From Halorussus litoreus (GTDB lineage Archaea; Halobacteriota; Halobacteria; Halobacteriales; Haladaptataceae): 64,000 nucleotides of DNA. Under the pieces are notes generated by a model. The model did no database searches. It worked only from the letters and a program-made list of their open reading frames with translations, and had not been told where the DNA came from. Positions 37,776 to 45,862 of this stretch are shown here, one piece after another. The stretch lies in NCBI RefSeq assembly GCF_003382685.1, contig NZ_KZ859503.1, positions 34,181 to 98,180 of the forward strand, in the 5' to 3' direction. A program made the translations under genes and the position numbers. Position 1 is the stretch's first letter. Each line of letters starts with the position of its first letter.

Positions 37776-37985
37776 ATGGCACTCAGCGCACGCAACCGAC
37801 TCGCGGGAACCGTTAGATCGCTCGAAACCGAGGGGCTGATGGCCGAAGTCGTGGTCGAAACCGACGACGGACAGGAGGTCACTGCGATCATCACCAGCGG
37901 TTCGGCCGACCGCCTCGGCCTCGAAGAAGGTGCGGAGGTGAACGCGGTCGTCAAAGCGACCGAGGTGATGGTCGAGAACAGGTAG
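37776..37985 (+). CDS. TOBE-domain (molbindin-like) protein
   Basis: A 69-residue single Mop/TOBE domain: SARNRLAGTVRSLETEGLMA, a variable loop, then VTAIITSGSADRLGLEEGAE and VNAVVKATEVMV. Such proteins bind molybdate or tungstate oxyanions as oligomers, storing or sensing the metal. Domain length and ending match. It stands alone, with no molybdate transporter gene in the window. Confidence 0.88.
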   Translation: MALSARNRLAGTVRSLETEGLMAEVVVETDDGQEVTAIITSGSADRLGLEEGAEVNAVVKATEVMVENR

Positions 37986-38002
37986 TCGGCCCGGAGCCCG
38001 AC

Positions 38003-38935
38003 TCAGTACTCTACTTGCGCCTCGCCGTCGTTCGCGTCCACGTCGCTCGCGCCGACACTGCTCTCGGTGAACGGGTCGCCCTGCGCGCACGACCGGCAGT
38101 AGCCGTTCGTGCCCTTCTCGTCGCGCGTGATCGGAAGCCCCGCGACGTAGAACGTCTCGTGGAACGTCCGCCCGACACCGGTGCCGATGGGGCGCGAACA
38201 CACGTTGCACGGCGTGTCCGGGGCGTCGACGACCCACTCGTCGGTCGAGCGCACCCACCCGAAGGTAGTGACCGACTTGCGCTCGCGGAATCGCGCGCGG
38301 AACGGCGGGAACGAGTATAGCGAGAGCAGGAGGAAGACCCCGGCGAGGAACACTCCCGGGATGTCCGTCGCGCTGCCGAGCACGGTGAACCCGATCAGCG
38401 CGAGGAACGCGGCCCCCGCGATGCTTCCCGGGGTCTCGACCGGCTCGTCGGCGTGATCGGCGCGGCCGGTTCGCCCGTCGTCCGTGCCGCCGTCTCGTCC
38501 GGCCTCGGTGCTGTCTCGCCAGTCGTCGGTGCGGCCGTCTCGACCGGAGAGCCAGCGGACCGTGCCTTCGGCCCGGAGTTCGACGCGCTCGGCTCCCATC
38601 GTGTAGCTGTAGACGGCGTAGAGGAGATTGACGAACCCCAGCGTGAACACGAACAGGATCAGGTGGGCTGGGACGGACCCGAAGCCTCTGTCGGCCAGCA
38701 CCACTCGGTCGCCGTAGTCGTGCTCGACCTCCCAGCCCTCGACCGTCAGGTCCCGAACCTTGCGACGGAACGCCGACTGGCTACTCGGCTCGGACTCGCC
38801 GCGTTGCTCGACACCGGACGACTTGCGGTCGGACTCGCCGCGTTGGCCGACGCTGGTACCGCACTGCGAGCAGAACGCGTCGCCGGGCGACAGCGACGCG
38901 CCGCACTGCGAACAGAAGTTGGGGACCGAACCCAT
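38003..38935 (-). CDS. zinc-ribbon membrane protein
   Basis: A 310-residue protein. The N-terminal double zinc ribbon has FCSQCGASLSPGDAFCSQCG (residues ~6-26). A polar linker follows, then a membrane region (HLILFVFTLGFVNLLYAVYS), a second pair of helices (IAGAAFLALIGFTVLGSATD; VFLAGVFLLLSLYSF), and a C-terminal zinc site (CNVCSRPIGTG; YCRSCAQGDPF). The linkers are Asp/Arg/Gly-rich. Zinc-ribbon membrane proteins of this kind are common and uncharacterised in haloarchaea. The start at the ATG at 38935 puts the ribbon at the N-terminus. Confidence 0.75.
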   Translation of the reverse strand: MGSVPNFCSQCGASLSPGDAFCSQCGTSVGQRGESDRKSSGVEQRGESEPSSQSAFRRKVRDLTVEGWEVEHDYGDRVVLADRGFGSVPAHLILFVFTLGFVNLLYAVYSYTMGAERVELRAEGTVRWLSGRDGRTDDWRDSTEAGRDGGTDDGRTGRADHADEPVETPGSIAGAAFLALIGFTVLGSATDIPGVFLAGVFLLLSLYSFPPFRARFRERKSVTTFGWVRSTDEWVVDAPDTPCNVCSRPIGTGVGRTFHETFYVAGLPITRDEKGTNGYCRSCAQGDPFTESSVGASDVDANDGEAQVEY

Positions 38936-39029
38936 GTGTCGGACTACTGGCGCGCGGAACAAGTAGGTTGCGCAATGTGTGAAGCCACGGAGGCGAAGCG
39001 GGGACGGTCATCGCTTGAACCCAACGCCA

Positions 39030-39467
39030 TTACTCCTCGAACCACGACTGCAGCACGGTCTCGACCGCGCGGTCCTGTGCGCGGACGTGCTCGCGCTCGG
39101 GGTCGCTGCGGAAGTCGAGTCCGCGCAGGGTGTCGACCGCGACGCGCTCGGCGCGCAGTTTCGCGGCTGCGACAACCTTCCGGTCGTCCAGTTCGAAGGA
39201 GTCGGCCCGGCGGCCGGCGTCGTCGGCGAGCAGCGTCGTAGCCTCGTCGAGCGCGTCGACGCCGTCCGTCCAGCAGTCCCTACAACACCGGAATCGGAGC
39301 GTGCCGCCGTAGTCGCCAATCTCCGTCGGCGCGAGTCCGCCCTGCATCGCCGCGCCCCAGACCAGTCCGAGCGTGTCGACCGCGACGAACCGGTGGTCGT
39401 CGCTCCCACAGGCGGCGCAGTCGGTGGCCTCGTCGGCGTAGGGCCAGTCGTCGGGAACCGCGGTCAT
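39030..39467 (-). CDS. cysteine-containing protein of unknown function
   Basis: A 145-residue acidic protein. CAACGSDDHRFVAVD near residue 20 and FRCCRDCWTDGVDAL near residue 60 may together bind one zinc. The C-terminal half is helical (KVVAAAKLRAERVAVDTLRG). Nine codons upstream of the chosen ATG are in frame but less likely. No family is recognised. The position between zinc-ribbon and membrane genes gives no clue. Confidence 0.6.
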   Translation of the reverse strand: MTAVPDDWPYADEATDCAACGSDDHRFVAVDTLGLVWGAAMQGGLAPTEIGDYGGTLRFRCCRDCWTDGVDALDEATTLLADDAGRRADSFELDDRKVVAAAKLRAERVAVDTLRGLDFRSDPEREHVRAQDRAVETVLQSWFEE

Positions 39468-39572
39468 GGGTCGAACGTCATGCCGACCCGACATATACGT
39501 ACCTCTTCGGCGTCGTGCGGGATGGGTTCGATGCTGTCAACCGAACAGCCTCTAACGACCAAGCTCCACTCA

Positions 39573-39908
39573 TCACCCGAGCAACATCGCCAGCCCGACC
39601 ACGTCCCAGACTACGAGCCCGATCCCGTAGAACAGCAGTTTGGCGCGCAGGGAGTGGTTTCCCGACCCGGGAACCATCTCCATGCCCTCCGTGAGTCCTT
39701 CCTCGCCCCCGTTCTCGGCATCCGCGAAGCCAGAGGCGGGTGCGGCACCGGCCTCCCCAGCACCGAGAGCGATGAGGAGGAGGCCAGCGCCGGCGAGTAG
39801 GAGCAGCGGAAGCCCCGAACCGACGAGGAGGTACGCCGCGGTAATCGTGACGATGGCCGCGAGGAGGGAGTAGCGGACGAGCGGGTCGACCAGAGCGGTC
39901 CAATTCAT
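39573..39908 (-). CDS. small membrane protein of unknown function
   Basis: A 111-residue protein with three hydrophobic segments: LVRYSLLAAIVTITAAYLLV, LPLLLLAGAGLLLIALGAGE and LLFYGIGLVVWDVVGLAML. An acidic loop lies between helices 2 and 3. The start at the ATG at 39908 gives a compact membrane protein; the upstream extension overlaps intergenic DNA. No family assignment. Confidence 0.65.
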   Translation of the reverse strand: MNWTALVDPLVRYSLLAAIVTITAAYLLVGSGLPLLLLAGAGLLLIALGAGEAGAAPASGFADAENGGEEGLTEGMEMVPGSGNHSLRAKLLFYGIGLVVWDVVGLAMLLG

Positions 39909-39996
39909 GCCCACCACTACGACGCCTGACAGATAAAACGTAGGGATTGGAACGACTCCTATCGAGACTCGACCGCAGACGGGTTCCCCCACTCGT

Positions 39997-40824
39997 TCAC
40001 CTCTCGTCCAGTACCACGGGGACCCCACGACCTGCTACGTCTGCCGCGAACGCACCCGAATCCGTCTGCAGCGCCTCGAAGGTGTTGTAGTGTATCGGCA
40101 ACACGAGGTCGGGGTCCAACTCGGCGGCGAGGTCGGCGGCCTCGTGGCGATCCATCGTGAACGACCCGCCGATGGGTGGGCAGAACAGCGAAACGTCGAG
40201 CTCCGCGTGGCCCGGCAAGGCGTCGGTGTCGCCCGGCCAGAACACCGTCACGTCCTCGACCGCGCCGCCGGAAGTTCGACCCGGAAGCGTGACGTGGAAG
40301 CCGACGCCGAAGCCTTCGGGGTGGAACGGCTCGCCGTCGGCACTCGTGTGTGGGCCGTCTGGTTCGTTGTAGGCCGGGACGGTCCGGACCACCACGTCGC
40401 CGAACAGCCGGTCGTCGGCTTCGTCCACGCGGACGACCTCGAACGGCAGGTCGTCGAGGCTCCCGCCTTCGCGGTCGATCTTCGGCGGGTACACCGCCTC
40501 GTAGACGACCACGGTAGCGTCCTCGCCGGCGACTCGACGGATATCGTCCGAATCGTAGTGATGGTCGTGGGTCACCAGTACGAGGTCGGCGTCGGACCCG
40601 CGGTCCGACGAGCCTCCGCTCGCTTCGCTTGCGGAGACGCCGTCCTCTGGCCAGTAGTCCCGCGGTTCGGGATGGCCCGCGCCCGGCGAGTCCGGCGTCC
40701 ACTCGCCCGTGAGGGTGCCGTACCGGCCGGGGTCGAGGTAGACCACCGTGCCGTCGCCCGATTCGAGGCGCAGTCCCGCGTAGCCGAGCCACTCCGCGGT
40801 GATGCCGTCGTGTCGAATCGTCAT
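39997..40824 (-). CDS. MBL-fold metallo-hydrolase (UlaG-like)
   Basis: A 275-residue metallo-beta-lactamase fold protein. The metal motif is VTHDHHYDSDD (His86, His88, Asp90-region, preceded by a hydrophobic strand). Later ligands are in FWPGDTDALPGH and VLPIHYNTFEAL. This set matches UlaG-type or related hydrolases that act on phosphate or lactone substrates; specificity is unknown. Residues 62-78 (GVSASEASGGSSDRGSD) come entirely from an inserted 51-nt two-hairpin repeat lying between an early loop and the strand before the metal motif, and the frame is kept. Confidence 0.85.
   Translation of the reverse strand: MTIRHDGITAEWLGYAGLRLESGDGTVVYLDPGRYGTLTGEWTPDSPGAGHPEPRDYWPEDGVSASEASGGSSDRGSDADLVLVTHDHHYDSDDIRRVAGEDATVVVYEAVYPPKIDREGGSLDDLPFEVVRVDEADDRLFGDVVVRTVPAYNEPDGPHTSADGEPFHPEGFGVGFHVTLPGRTSGGAVEDVTVFWPGDTDALPGHAELDVSLFCPPIGGSFTMDRHEAADLAAELDPDLVLPIHYNTFEALQTDSGAFAADVAGRGVPVVLDER
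40591..40641 (+). repeat. two-hairpin unit, copy 4, in frame inside the MBL gene
   Basis: Hairpin 1 is gtcggacccgcggtccgac (40591-40609, stem gtcgga / tccgac). Linker gagcct is at 40610-40615. Hairpin 2 is ccgctcgcttcgcttgcgg (40616-40634) with the same ttc loop and internal-loop geometry as the other copies. Tail agacgcc is at 40635-40641. The unit is 51 nt, exactly 17 codons, and on the minus strand it is read as Gly/Ser/Asp-rich sequence. Confidence 0.85.
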
Positions 40825-40891
40825 GGCAGTAGGTTGGGTCGGGCGCGCCTAAACGGTTCGGCATTCACTCGACTCTTTTTCATTCGACTCC

Positions 40892-40970
40892 GATGCGGCG
40901 CTTCTCCCTCCAATTCCGGTGCGGCGCTTCTTCCCTCCAATCCGGTGCGACCGTTCCTCATTCAATCTCG
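40892..40970 (+). repeat. tandem repeat, ~26-bp unit, three degenerate copies
   Basis: Units 40892-40918, 40919-40944 and 40945-40970 follow the pattern gtgcggcgcttcttccctcc then aatccg. The third is the most diverged. They end where palindromic element B begins. Confidence 0.75.
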
Positions 40971-41236
40971 GCGCGCGCGCGAGACGAACGACCGAGCGCA
41001 GCGAGGGAGAGGAGGCTGGGGAGGAGGAGGTTGCAGTGCGGTCACGCCGAGGCGCAAGCAGTAGCTAGTTTCACAGTCTCGATAGAAAACGAAGTTACCG
41101 TGAAGCTAGCTACTGCCGAAGCATATGAGAGACCGCACAGCACCGCGACCGCACAGCAACGCGACCGTACCGCAACCGCGAGCCTCACGCCTCCCCAGCC
41201 TCCTCGCTCGCTACGCTCACTCGTCCCTCGCACGCT
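40971..41236. repeat. large palindromic element, copy B
   Basis: The clearest copy. The core arms gcagtagctagtttcac (41058-41074) and gtgaagctagctactgc (41100-41116) are reverse complements with one change, around a 25-bp AT-rich loop. The outer arms pair ggaggctggggagg (left, ~41010) with cctccccagcctcct (right, ~41190), and gcgagggagaggagg with its complement. The ends are gcgcgcgcg-rich. Three A/C-rich accgc repeats lie in the right arm only. Confidence 0.85.
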
Positions 41237-41334
41237 AGGGCGCGGCGCGTTCGTGCGCCGCGCCCAAACGCGCGCCAAGTGTGGACTGATGAGATCAATC
41301 CGAAGACGCCATCCAGAGCGACGATCAGACCCAA

Positions 41335-41392
41335 TATCGAACGTTGGCCGAGCGCCCCCGGACTATCGAACGTTGGCCGAGCGCCCCCGCAC
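41335..41392 (+). repeat. tandem repeat, two 29-bp units upstream of exchanger gene
   Basis: Units 41335-41363 and 41364-41392 differ at one base and begin tatcgaacgttggccgagcg. They lie 31 bp before the ATG at 41424, so they may sit in the promoter of the membrane exchanger gene. Confidence 0.9.
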
Positions 41393-41423
41393 TTTTCCCT
41401 CTCGCCGGTGAATCCGGTCGCGC

Positions 41424-42512
41424 ATGGTCGCCTCGCCGGTCGTTCCGGTCGCGCTGTTCCTCGTCGGCATCGGAATCGTGGTGTGGAGCGTCGAGGAGTT
41501 CGTCGAGCACGTCGCGGAAGCCGCGGTAGGCATCGGCGTCTCGACGTTCCTGCTTACGGTGGTACTCGCGGGCGTCGACCTCGAAAACGCGGTGCTGGGA
41601 ATCGCGGCCGCCGCTGGCGACCTCCCGGACGTGGCGCTCGGGACGGTGTTCGGCGAGGCGCTGTTCGTCCTCGGCGCGGCGGTCGGCCTCGCCGGCGTGG
41701 TGTCGCCCTTCGAGACGGAGACGCCCCGCGGGTACCTCGCGCTGACGGCGATCTCGCCCGCTCTGCTGCTCGCGCTGAGCGCGGACGGCCTGCTCTCGCG
41801 ACTCGACGGGGTCATCCTCGTGGTCGCGTTCGTCCCGCTGCTCTGGGCCGTGTATCGCTGGGAGTCCCAGCAGTCGACCCGGTATCTCGAACCCGAAGAA
41901 GTCGACGAGATCGAGGAGGTCAAGGAGGAGCAGGAGGGGGAGACGGCAGTCGGCGGTGATGGAGACAGCGACGGTCGCCGGGACGGCGATTCCGAGACCG
42001 GCGACTCCGATCCGGGTTCCGGTTTGGACTCCGCGAACGACGTGGGCGACGAACCCGACGAGGACGATGATGCAGGACTCCGGGACCTCGGCGTCGTCCT
42101 GCTCACAGTAGTCGGGATGACGGTGGGCTCGGAGCTGGCGGTGATGGGTGCGCGGGACATCCTCGACGCGTTCGACCTCGTGGGACTGGCCTTCGGCGCG
42201 ACCGTGATGAGCTTCGTCGCGAGTCTGGAGGAGCTACTGCTCACGGTCGAACCCGTCCGCGAGGGCCGCCCGGAGGTCGGCGTCGGCAACGTGGTCGGGA
42301 GCGTGCTGTTCTTCGTCACGGCGAACGCGGGCGTGGTCGCGCTCGTCCACCCGCTCGCGCTCTCGCGAGCCGTCACGGTGGTTCACTGGCCCTTCTTTCT
42401 CGTCTCGCTCGCTATCGTGCTCGGCGTGCTGTTCCGGGGGAAAGTCGGGCGCTTCGAGGGCGTCGTCCTGCTGGCGGTGTACGCGGGCTACTGGGTGGCG
42501 AACTACGCCTGA
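41424..42512 (+). CDS. Ca2+/Na+ exchanger-like membrane protein
   Basis: A 362-residue membrane protein with two homologous halves. Alpha-repeat 1 contains VSTFLLTVVLAGVDLENAVL and AAAAGDLPDVALGTVFGEAL. Alpha-repeat 2 contains LAFGATVMSFVASLEELLLT and RPEVGVGNVVGSVLFF. This inverted two-repeat plan is that of cation/Ca2+ antiporters. A long acidic Glu/Asp/Gly loop (residues ~155-215) joins the halves. The classical GNxxGS of repeat 2 is present as GNVVGS. In repeat 1 the equivalent acidic position is retained but the motif is diverged, so the transported ion is uncertain. Confidence 0.8.
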   Translation: MVASPVVPVALFLVGIGIVVWSVEEFVEHVAEAAVGIGVSTFLLTVVLAGVDLENAVLGIAAAAGDLPDVALGTVFGEALFVLGAAVGLAGVVSPFETETPRGYLALTAISPALLLALSADGLLSRLDGVILVVAFVPLLWAVYRWESQQSTRYLEPEEVDEIEEVKEEQEGETAVGGDGDSDGRRDGDSETGDSDPGSGLDSANDVGDEPDEDDDAGLRDLGVVLLTVVGMTVGSELAVMGARDILDAFDLVGLAFGATVMSFVASLEELLLTVEPVREGRPEVGVGNVVGSVLFFVTANAGVVALVHPLALSRAVTVVHWPFFLVSLAIVLGVLFRGKVGRFEGVVLLAVYAGYWVANYA

Positions 42513-43077
42513 ACGGCAACCGACGCGTGAACTCGGACGATTGTAGGTAGAGCAGTCGAATGCGATTCTTCGTGAAGCGACTCCGAATCTGGAAGCGGCT
42601 CTAAACTAATTTAGTCGGTGCGCGCGAGCGACGCGCACGCGAAAAAGACCCACTTAATCCGGCACCAGTTCGAGAGCGGAGGGTCGGCGAACGGACCCCC
42701 GAAAACGACACCGCTGACGAGTGACCGTATTCCGCCGTTTCGTCGTCGGTTGTACGATTGGGTCGGCGTAACGTCGACCGGCGAATCGCGCCGTCGATAT
42801 TCGGAGCGGACGCGTTTCGGTCCAGTGGCTCCGTCCCGACGAAATGATTCCTTTCCCGATAGCATTTGCGGGTCCGGCGAACGACGACTCGACGCGCTCG
42901 GATTCGACCGAATCGCCGGAATCAGGCCAGTGCGTCTCCGGCGCAGCGTCGCTTTCCGAGACCCGTACGCTACCATTACTCAGAATCACGTCTAACCAGT
43001 TATAACCGCTCGCAGACGCACAAATCAACGCTTATAGGGGTGCGCTCATAATCCCCCGATGGTAGGAGAATATCCGT
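42513..43077. other. 565-bp region upstream of the nuo operon
   Basis: No gene is supported; short frames on both strands lack any recognisable feature. It has lower GC than average, a hairpin gtgcgcg / cgcgcac near 42618-42638, and the nuo promoter at its 3' end. It may hold regulatory sites for nuo transcription. Confidence 0.5.
43031..43068 (+). promoter_or_regulatory. nuoA promoter and ribosome-binding site
   Basis: A TATA-like cttatagg lies at 43031-43038, and a Shine-Dalgarno-like taggag at 43063-43068 is 9 nt before the nuoA ATG. This suggests a short leader, unlike the leaderless genes elsewhere in the window. Confidence 0.55.
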
Positions 43078-43491
43078 ATGAATCCATGGATAGCGATTGG
43101 CGCGTTGGCGCTGGTGGGGCTGTTGATACCGCTCGGGATGATGGCGGTTTCCAGCCTGCTCCGGCCCACCGTGCCCGAGAAAGGAAAAACTGCCACGTAC
43201 GAGAGTGGCGAGATCCCGACCGGCGGGACCCGGATTCGTTTCAACATTCAGTACTACATGGTCGCGCTGCTGTTCCTCGTCTTCGACATCGAGACCGTCC
43301 TCATCTTCCCTTGGACGGTTATCTACCGGCGAGCCGTCTCGATGGAAGGCGTCGGACTGACCGGGGCGTTGCTGCCGATGCTCGTGTTCGTCGGCATCCT
43401 CGTCGTCGGTCTCGCCTGGGCGTGGCGGCAGGGCGCCGTACAGTGGGTCCGCAATCCCACCGAATCCCAACGGAGCGTCGATAGACAATGA
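43078..43491 (+). CDS. nuoA: NADH-quinone oxidoreductase-like subunit A
   Basis: A 137-residue membrane subunit with three helices and the conserved acidic segment YESGEIPTGGTRIRFNIQYY followed by FLVFDIETVLIFPWTV. It belongs to the hydrophobic base where quinone meets the arm. It is the first gene of an 11-gene operon; the stop overlaps nuoB (ATGA). Confidence 0.95.
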   Translation: MNPWIAIGALALVGLLIPLGMMAVSSLLRPTVPEKGKTATYESGEIPTGGTRIRFNIQYYMVALLFLVFDIETVLIFPWTVIYRRAVSMEGVGLTGALLPMLVFVGILVVGLAWAWRQGAVQWVRNPTESQRSVDRQ

Positions 43492-44195
43492 GCAACGAAC
43501 CACGGGACGCGATCACGGGAAGCAAAGAGCCACAGACCAAGACCCGCGAGGCCAGAATCGGGACGGGCGGCGTCGACAACCGCTTCAACTCCAAGCTCCG
43601 CGAGGCGTTCGGCTCGACGCCGTTCATCCTCACGAAGTTCGACAAGTTCATGAACTGGGTGCGGGGCTCCTCGATGTTCATGCTGCAGTTCGGGATCGCC
43701 TGCTGTAGCATCGAGATGATGCACACGTACGCGGTCAAGCACGACCTCGACCGGTTCGGGTCGGGCGTGCCCCGCGCCTCGCCCCGGCAGGCCGACGTGA
43801 TGATCGTGCCGGGCACCATCGTCTCGAAGTTCGCGCCGCGGATGAAGCGCGTGTACGACCAGATGCCCGAGCCCAAGTTCGTGGTCGGCATGGGGTCGTG
43901 TACCATCTCCGGCGGCCCGTTCCAGGAGGGCTACAACGTCATCAAGGGTGCCGAGGAGGTCATCCCGGTCGACATCCACGTCCCGGGCTGTCCGCCCCGA
44001 CCCGAGGCGCTCATCTACGGCGTCGTGAAGCTCCAGGAGAGCATCGCAAACGGCGAGACCAGCCCCGTCACGGTCAAGCCGTACGAACTCGAGCAGTTCG
44101 GCGACCTCCAGCGCGACGAACTGGTCGAGAAGCTCTCGGAGGACATCGACGAGGAGACGCTCGTCATGCGGTACAACTGGGCTGATTCACCATGA
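43488..44195 (+). CDS. nuoB: NADH-quinone oxidoreductase-like subunit B
   Basis: A 235-residue peripheral subunit carrying the terminal 4Fe-4S cluster N2. Cysteine ligands are in GIACCSIEMM, MGSCTISGGP and VPGCPPRPEA. It reduces quinone together with the D domain of NuoCD. A ~55-residue N-terminal lead is polar and specific to halophiles. The stop overlaps nuoCD (ATGA). Confidence 0.96.
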   Translation: MSNEPRDAITGSKEPQTKTREARIGTGGVDNRFNSKLREAFGSTPFILTKFDKFMNWVRGSSMFMLQFGIACCSIEMMHTYAVKHDLDRFGSGVPRASPRQADVMIVPGTIVSKFAPRMKRVYDQMPEPKFVVGMGSCTISGGPFQEGYNVIKGAEEVIPVDIHVPGCPPRPEALIYGVVKLQESIANGETSPVTVKPYELEQFGDLQRDELVEKLSEDIDEETLVMRYNWADSP

Positions 44196-45862
44196 GTTCC
44201 CAGGAGAAAGCACCGGAGGGCGACCTCCCGGAGACCCACGGCGTCGACTACGACGCGCTGGAAGAACTGCTCGGCGACCGCGTGATTCGCCGCGAGTCCC
44301 ACCTCAACGCCGAGGGGTTCGTCATTCGCCCCGACGAGGTCGCCGGCGCGCTCGACCTGCTCCGCAACGACGCGGGGTTCGATCACCTCTCGATGGTCAC
44401 CGCGCAGGACTACGAGGACCGCTACGAGAGTATCTACCACCTGACCAAGTACGACGACCGGACCCAGGAGGTCAGCGTGATCGTCCCCACCGACCTCGAG
44501 AACCCGACCAGCGAGTCGGCCGCGTCGGTGTACAAGACCGCGGAGTGGCACGAGCGCGAGGCGTACGATCTCGTCGGAATCGACTACGAGAACCATCCGG
44601 ACCTGCGGCGCATCCTGCTGCCCGAGACGTGGCAGGGCCACCCGCTGAGTTCGGACTACGACCAGGACAAGCCGCAGGTCGTCACGCTCGAAGAGCACGT
44701 CAACCCGGTGGCCGAGAGCCAGGAGGACCCCGACTCGGACACGATGTTCCTCAACATCGGGCCCCACCACCCGGCGACCCACGGCGTGCTCCACGTCAAG
44801 ACGGTGCTCGACGGCGAGCAGGTCGCCGACGTCGAGCCCGACATCGGCTACCTCCACCGCTGCGAGGAGCAGATGTGCCAGCAGGGCACGTACCGCCACC
44901 AGATCATGCCGTACCCTGACCGGTGGGACTACTCGTCGGCGGGGCTGCTCAACGAGTGGGCGTACGCCCGCGTGGCCGAGGACCTCAACGACATCGAGGT
45001 GCCCGAATACGCCCAGATCATCCGGACGATGAGCGCCGAACTCTGTCGTATCGCGGCGCACATGCTGGCGGTCGGGACGTTCTGTCTCGACATCTACGGC
45101 GACTTCACCGCCATCTTCATGTACGCCATGCGCGACCGCGAGAAGACCCAGAACATCCTCGAAGATCTGACGGGTCAGCGCATGATGTTCAACTACTTCC
45201 GGCTCGGCGGCGTCGTCTGGGACCTGCCCGAACCTCGCGACGAGTTCTTCGAGAAGATCCGGGACTTCATGGACGACCTGCCGGGGACGCTCGAGGAGTA
45301 CCACGACCTCATCACGGGCAACGAGATCTTCCAGAAGCGGACCATCGGCACGGGCGTCATCGACGCCGAGACGGCCAAGCAGTACGGCTGTACCGGCCCG
45401 GTCGCCCGCGCGTCGGGCATCGACTACGACCTGCGGCGCGACGACCCGTACGGCTACTACGACGAGCTCGACTGGGACGTCGTGACCGAGGACGGCTGTG
45501 ACAACTTCGCGCGCCTGCTCGTCCGGATGCGCGAGGTCGAGGAGTCCGCGAAGATCATCAAGCAGTGCGTCGACCTGCTCGAAGACTGGCCGGAAGACGA
45601 ACGCAACATCCAGAGCAACGTCCCCCGGACGCTCAAGCCCGACGCGGACACGGAAGTGTACCGCGCGGTCGAGGGTGCGAAGGGCGAACTCGGCATCTAC
45701 GTCCGGTCGGACGGCACGGACAAGCCCGGACGATTCAAGATCCGGAGCCCCTGCTTCAACAACCTCCACTCGCTGGAGGCGATGGCGGAGGGCGAGTACG
45801 TGCCCGACCTGGTCGCGGCCCTGGGTAGCCTCGACGTCATCCTCGGGGAGGTGGATCGGTGA
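44192..45862 (+). CDS. nuoCD: fused NADH-quinone oxidoreductase-like subunit C/D
   Basis: A 556-residue fusion. Residues ~25-165 form the 30-kDa C domain (TAEWHEREAYDLVGIDYENH; ETWQGHPL). Residues ~185-556 form the 49-kDa D domain (NIGPHHPATHGVLHVKTVLD; YLHRCEEQMCQ; DRWDYSSAGLLNEW). The fusion is normal in haloarchaea. With NuoB it forms the quinone-reducing module. The end overlaps nuoH. Confidence 0.96.
   Translation: MSSQEKAPEGDLPETHGVDYDALEELLGDRVIRRESHLNAEGFVIRPDEVAGALDLLRNDAGFDHLSMVTAQDYEDRYESIYHLTKYDDRTQEVSVIVPTDLENPTSESAASVYKTAEWHEREAYDLVGIDYENHPDLRRILLPETWQGHPLSSDYDQDKPQVVTLEEHVNPVAESQEDPDSDTMFLNIGPHHPATHGVLHVKTVLDGEQVADVEPDIGYLHRCEEQMCQQGTYRHQIMPYPDRWDYSSAGLLNEWAYARVAEDLNDIEVPEYAQIIRTMSAELCRIAAHMLAVGTFCLDIYGDFTAIFMYAMRDREKTQNILEDLTGQRMMFNYFRLGGVVWDLPEPRDEFFEKIRDFMDDLPGTLEEYHDLITGNEIFQKRTIGTGVIDAETAKQYGCTGPVARASGIDYDLRRDDPYGYYDELDWDVVTEDGCDNFARLLVRMREVEESAKIIKQCVDLLEDWPEDERNIQSNVPRTLKPDADTEVYRAVEGAKGELGIYVRSDGTDKPGRFKIRSPCFNNLHSLEAMAEGEYVPDLVAALGSLDVILGEVDR

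Noticed and set aside
37428-37954. Open frames over palindromic element A and antisense to the TOBE gene
   Set aside because: They cover a repeat and tandem repeat, and the TOBE-domain gene on the plus strand explains the coding signal.
42611-43028. Several 60-125-codon frames upstream of nuoA
   Set aside because: They overlap each other in opposite strands, show no motif or halophile-type acidity, and fall in a lower-GC promoter region.
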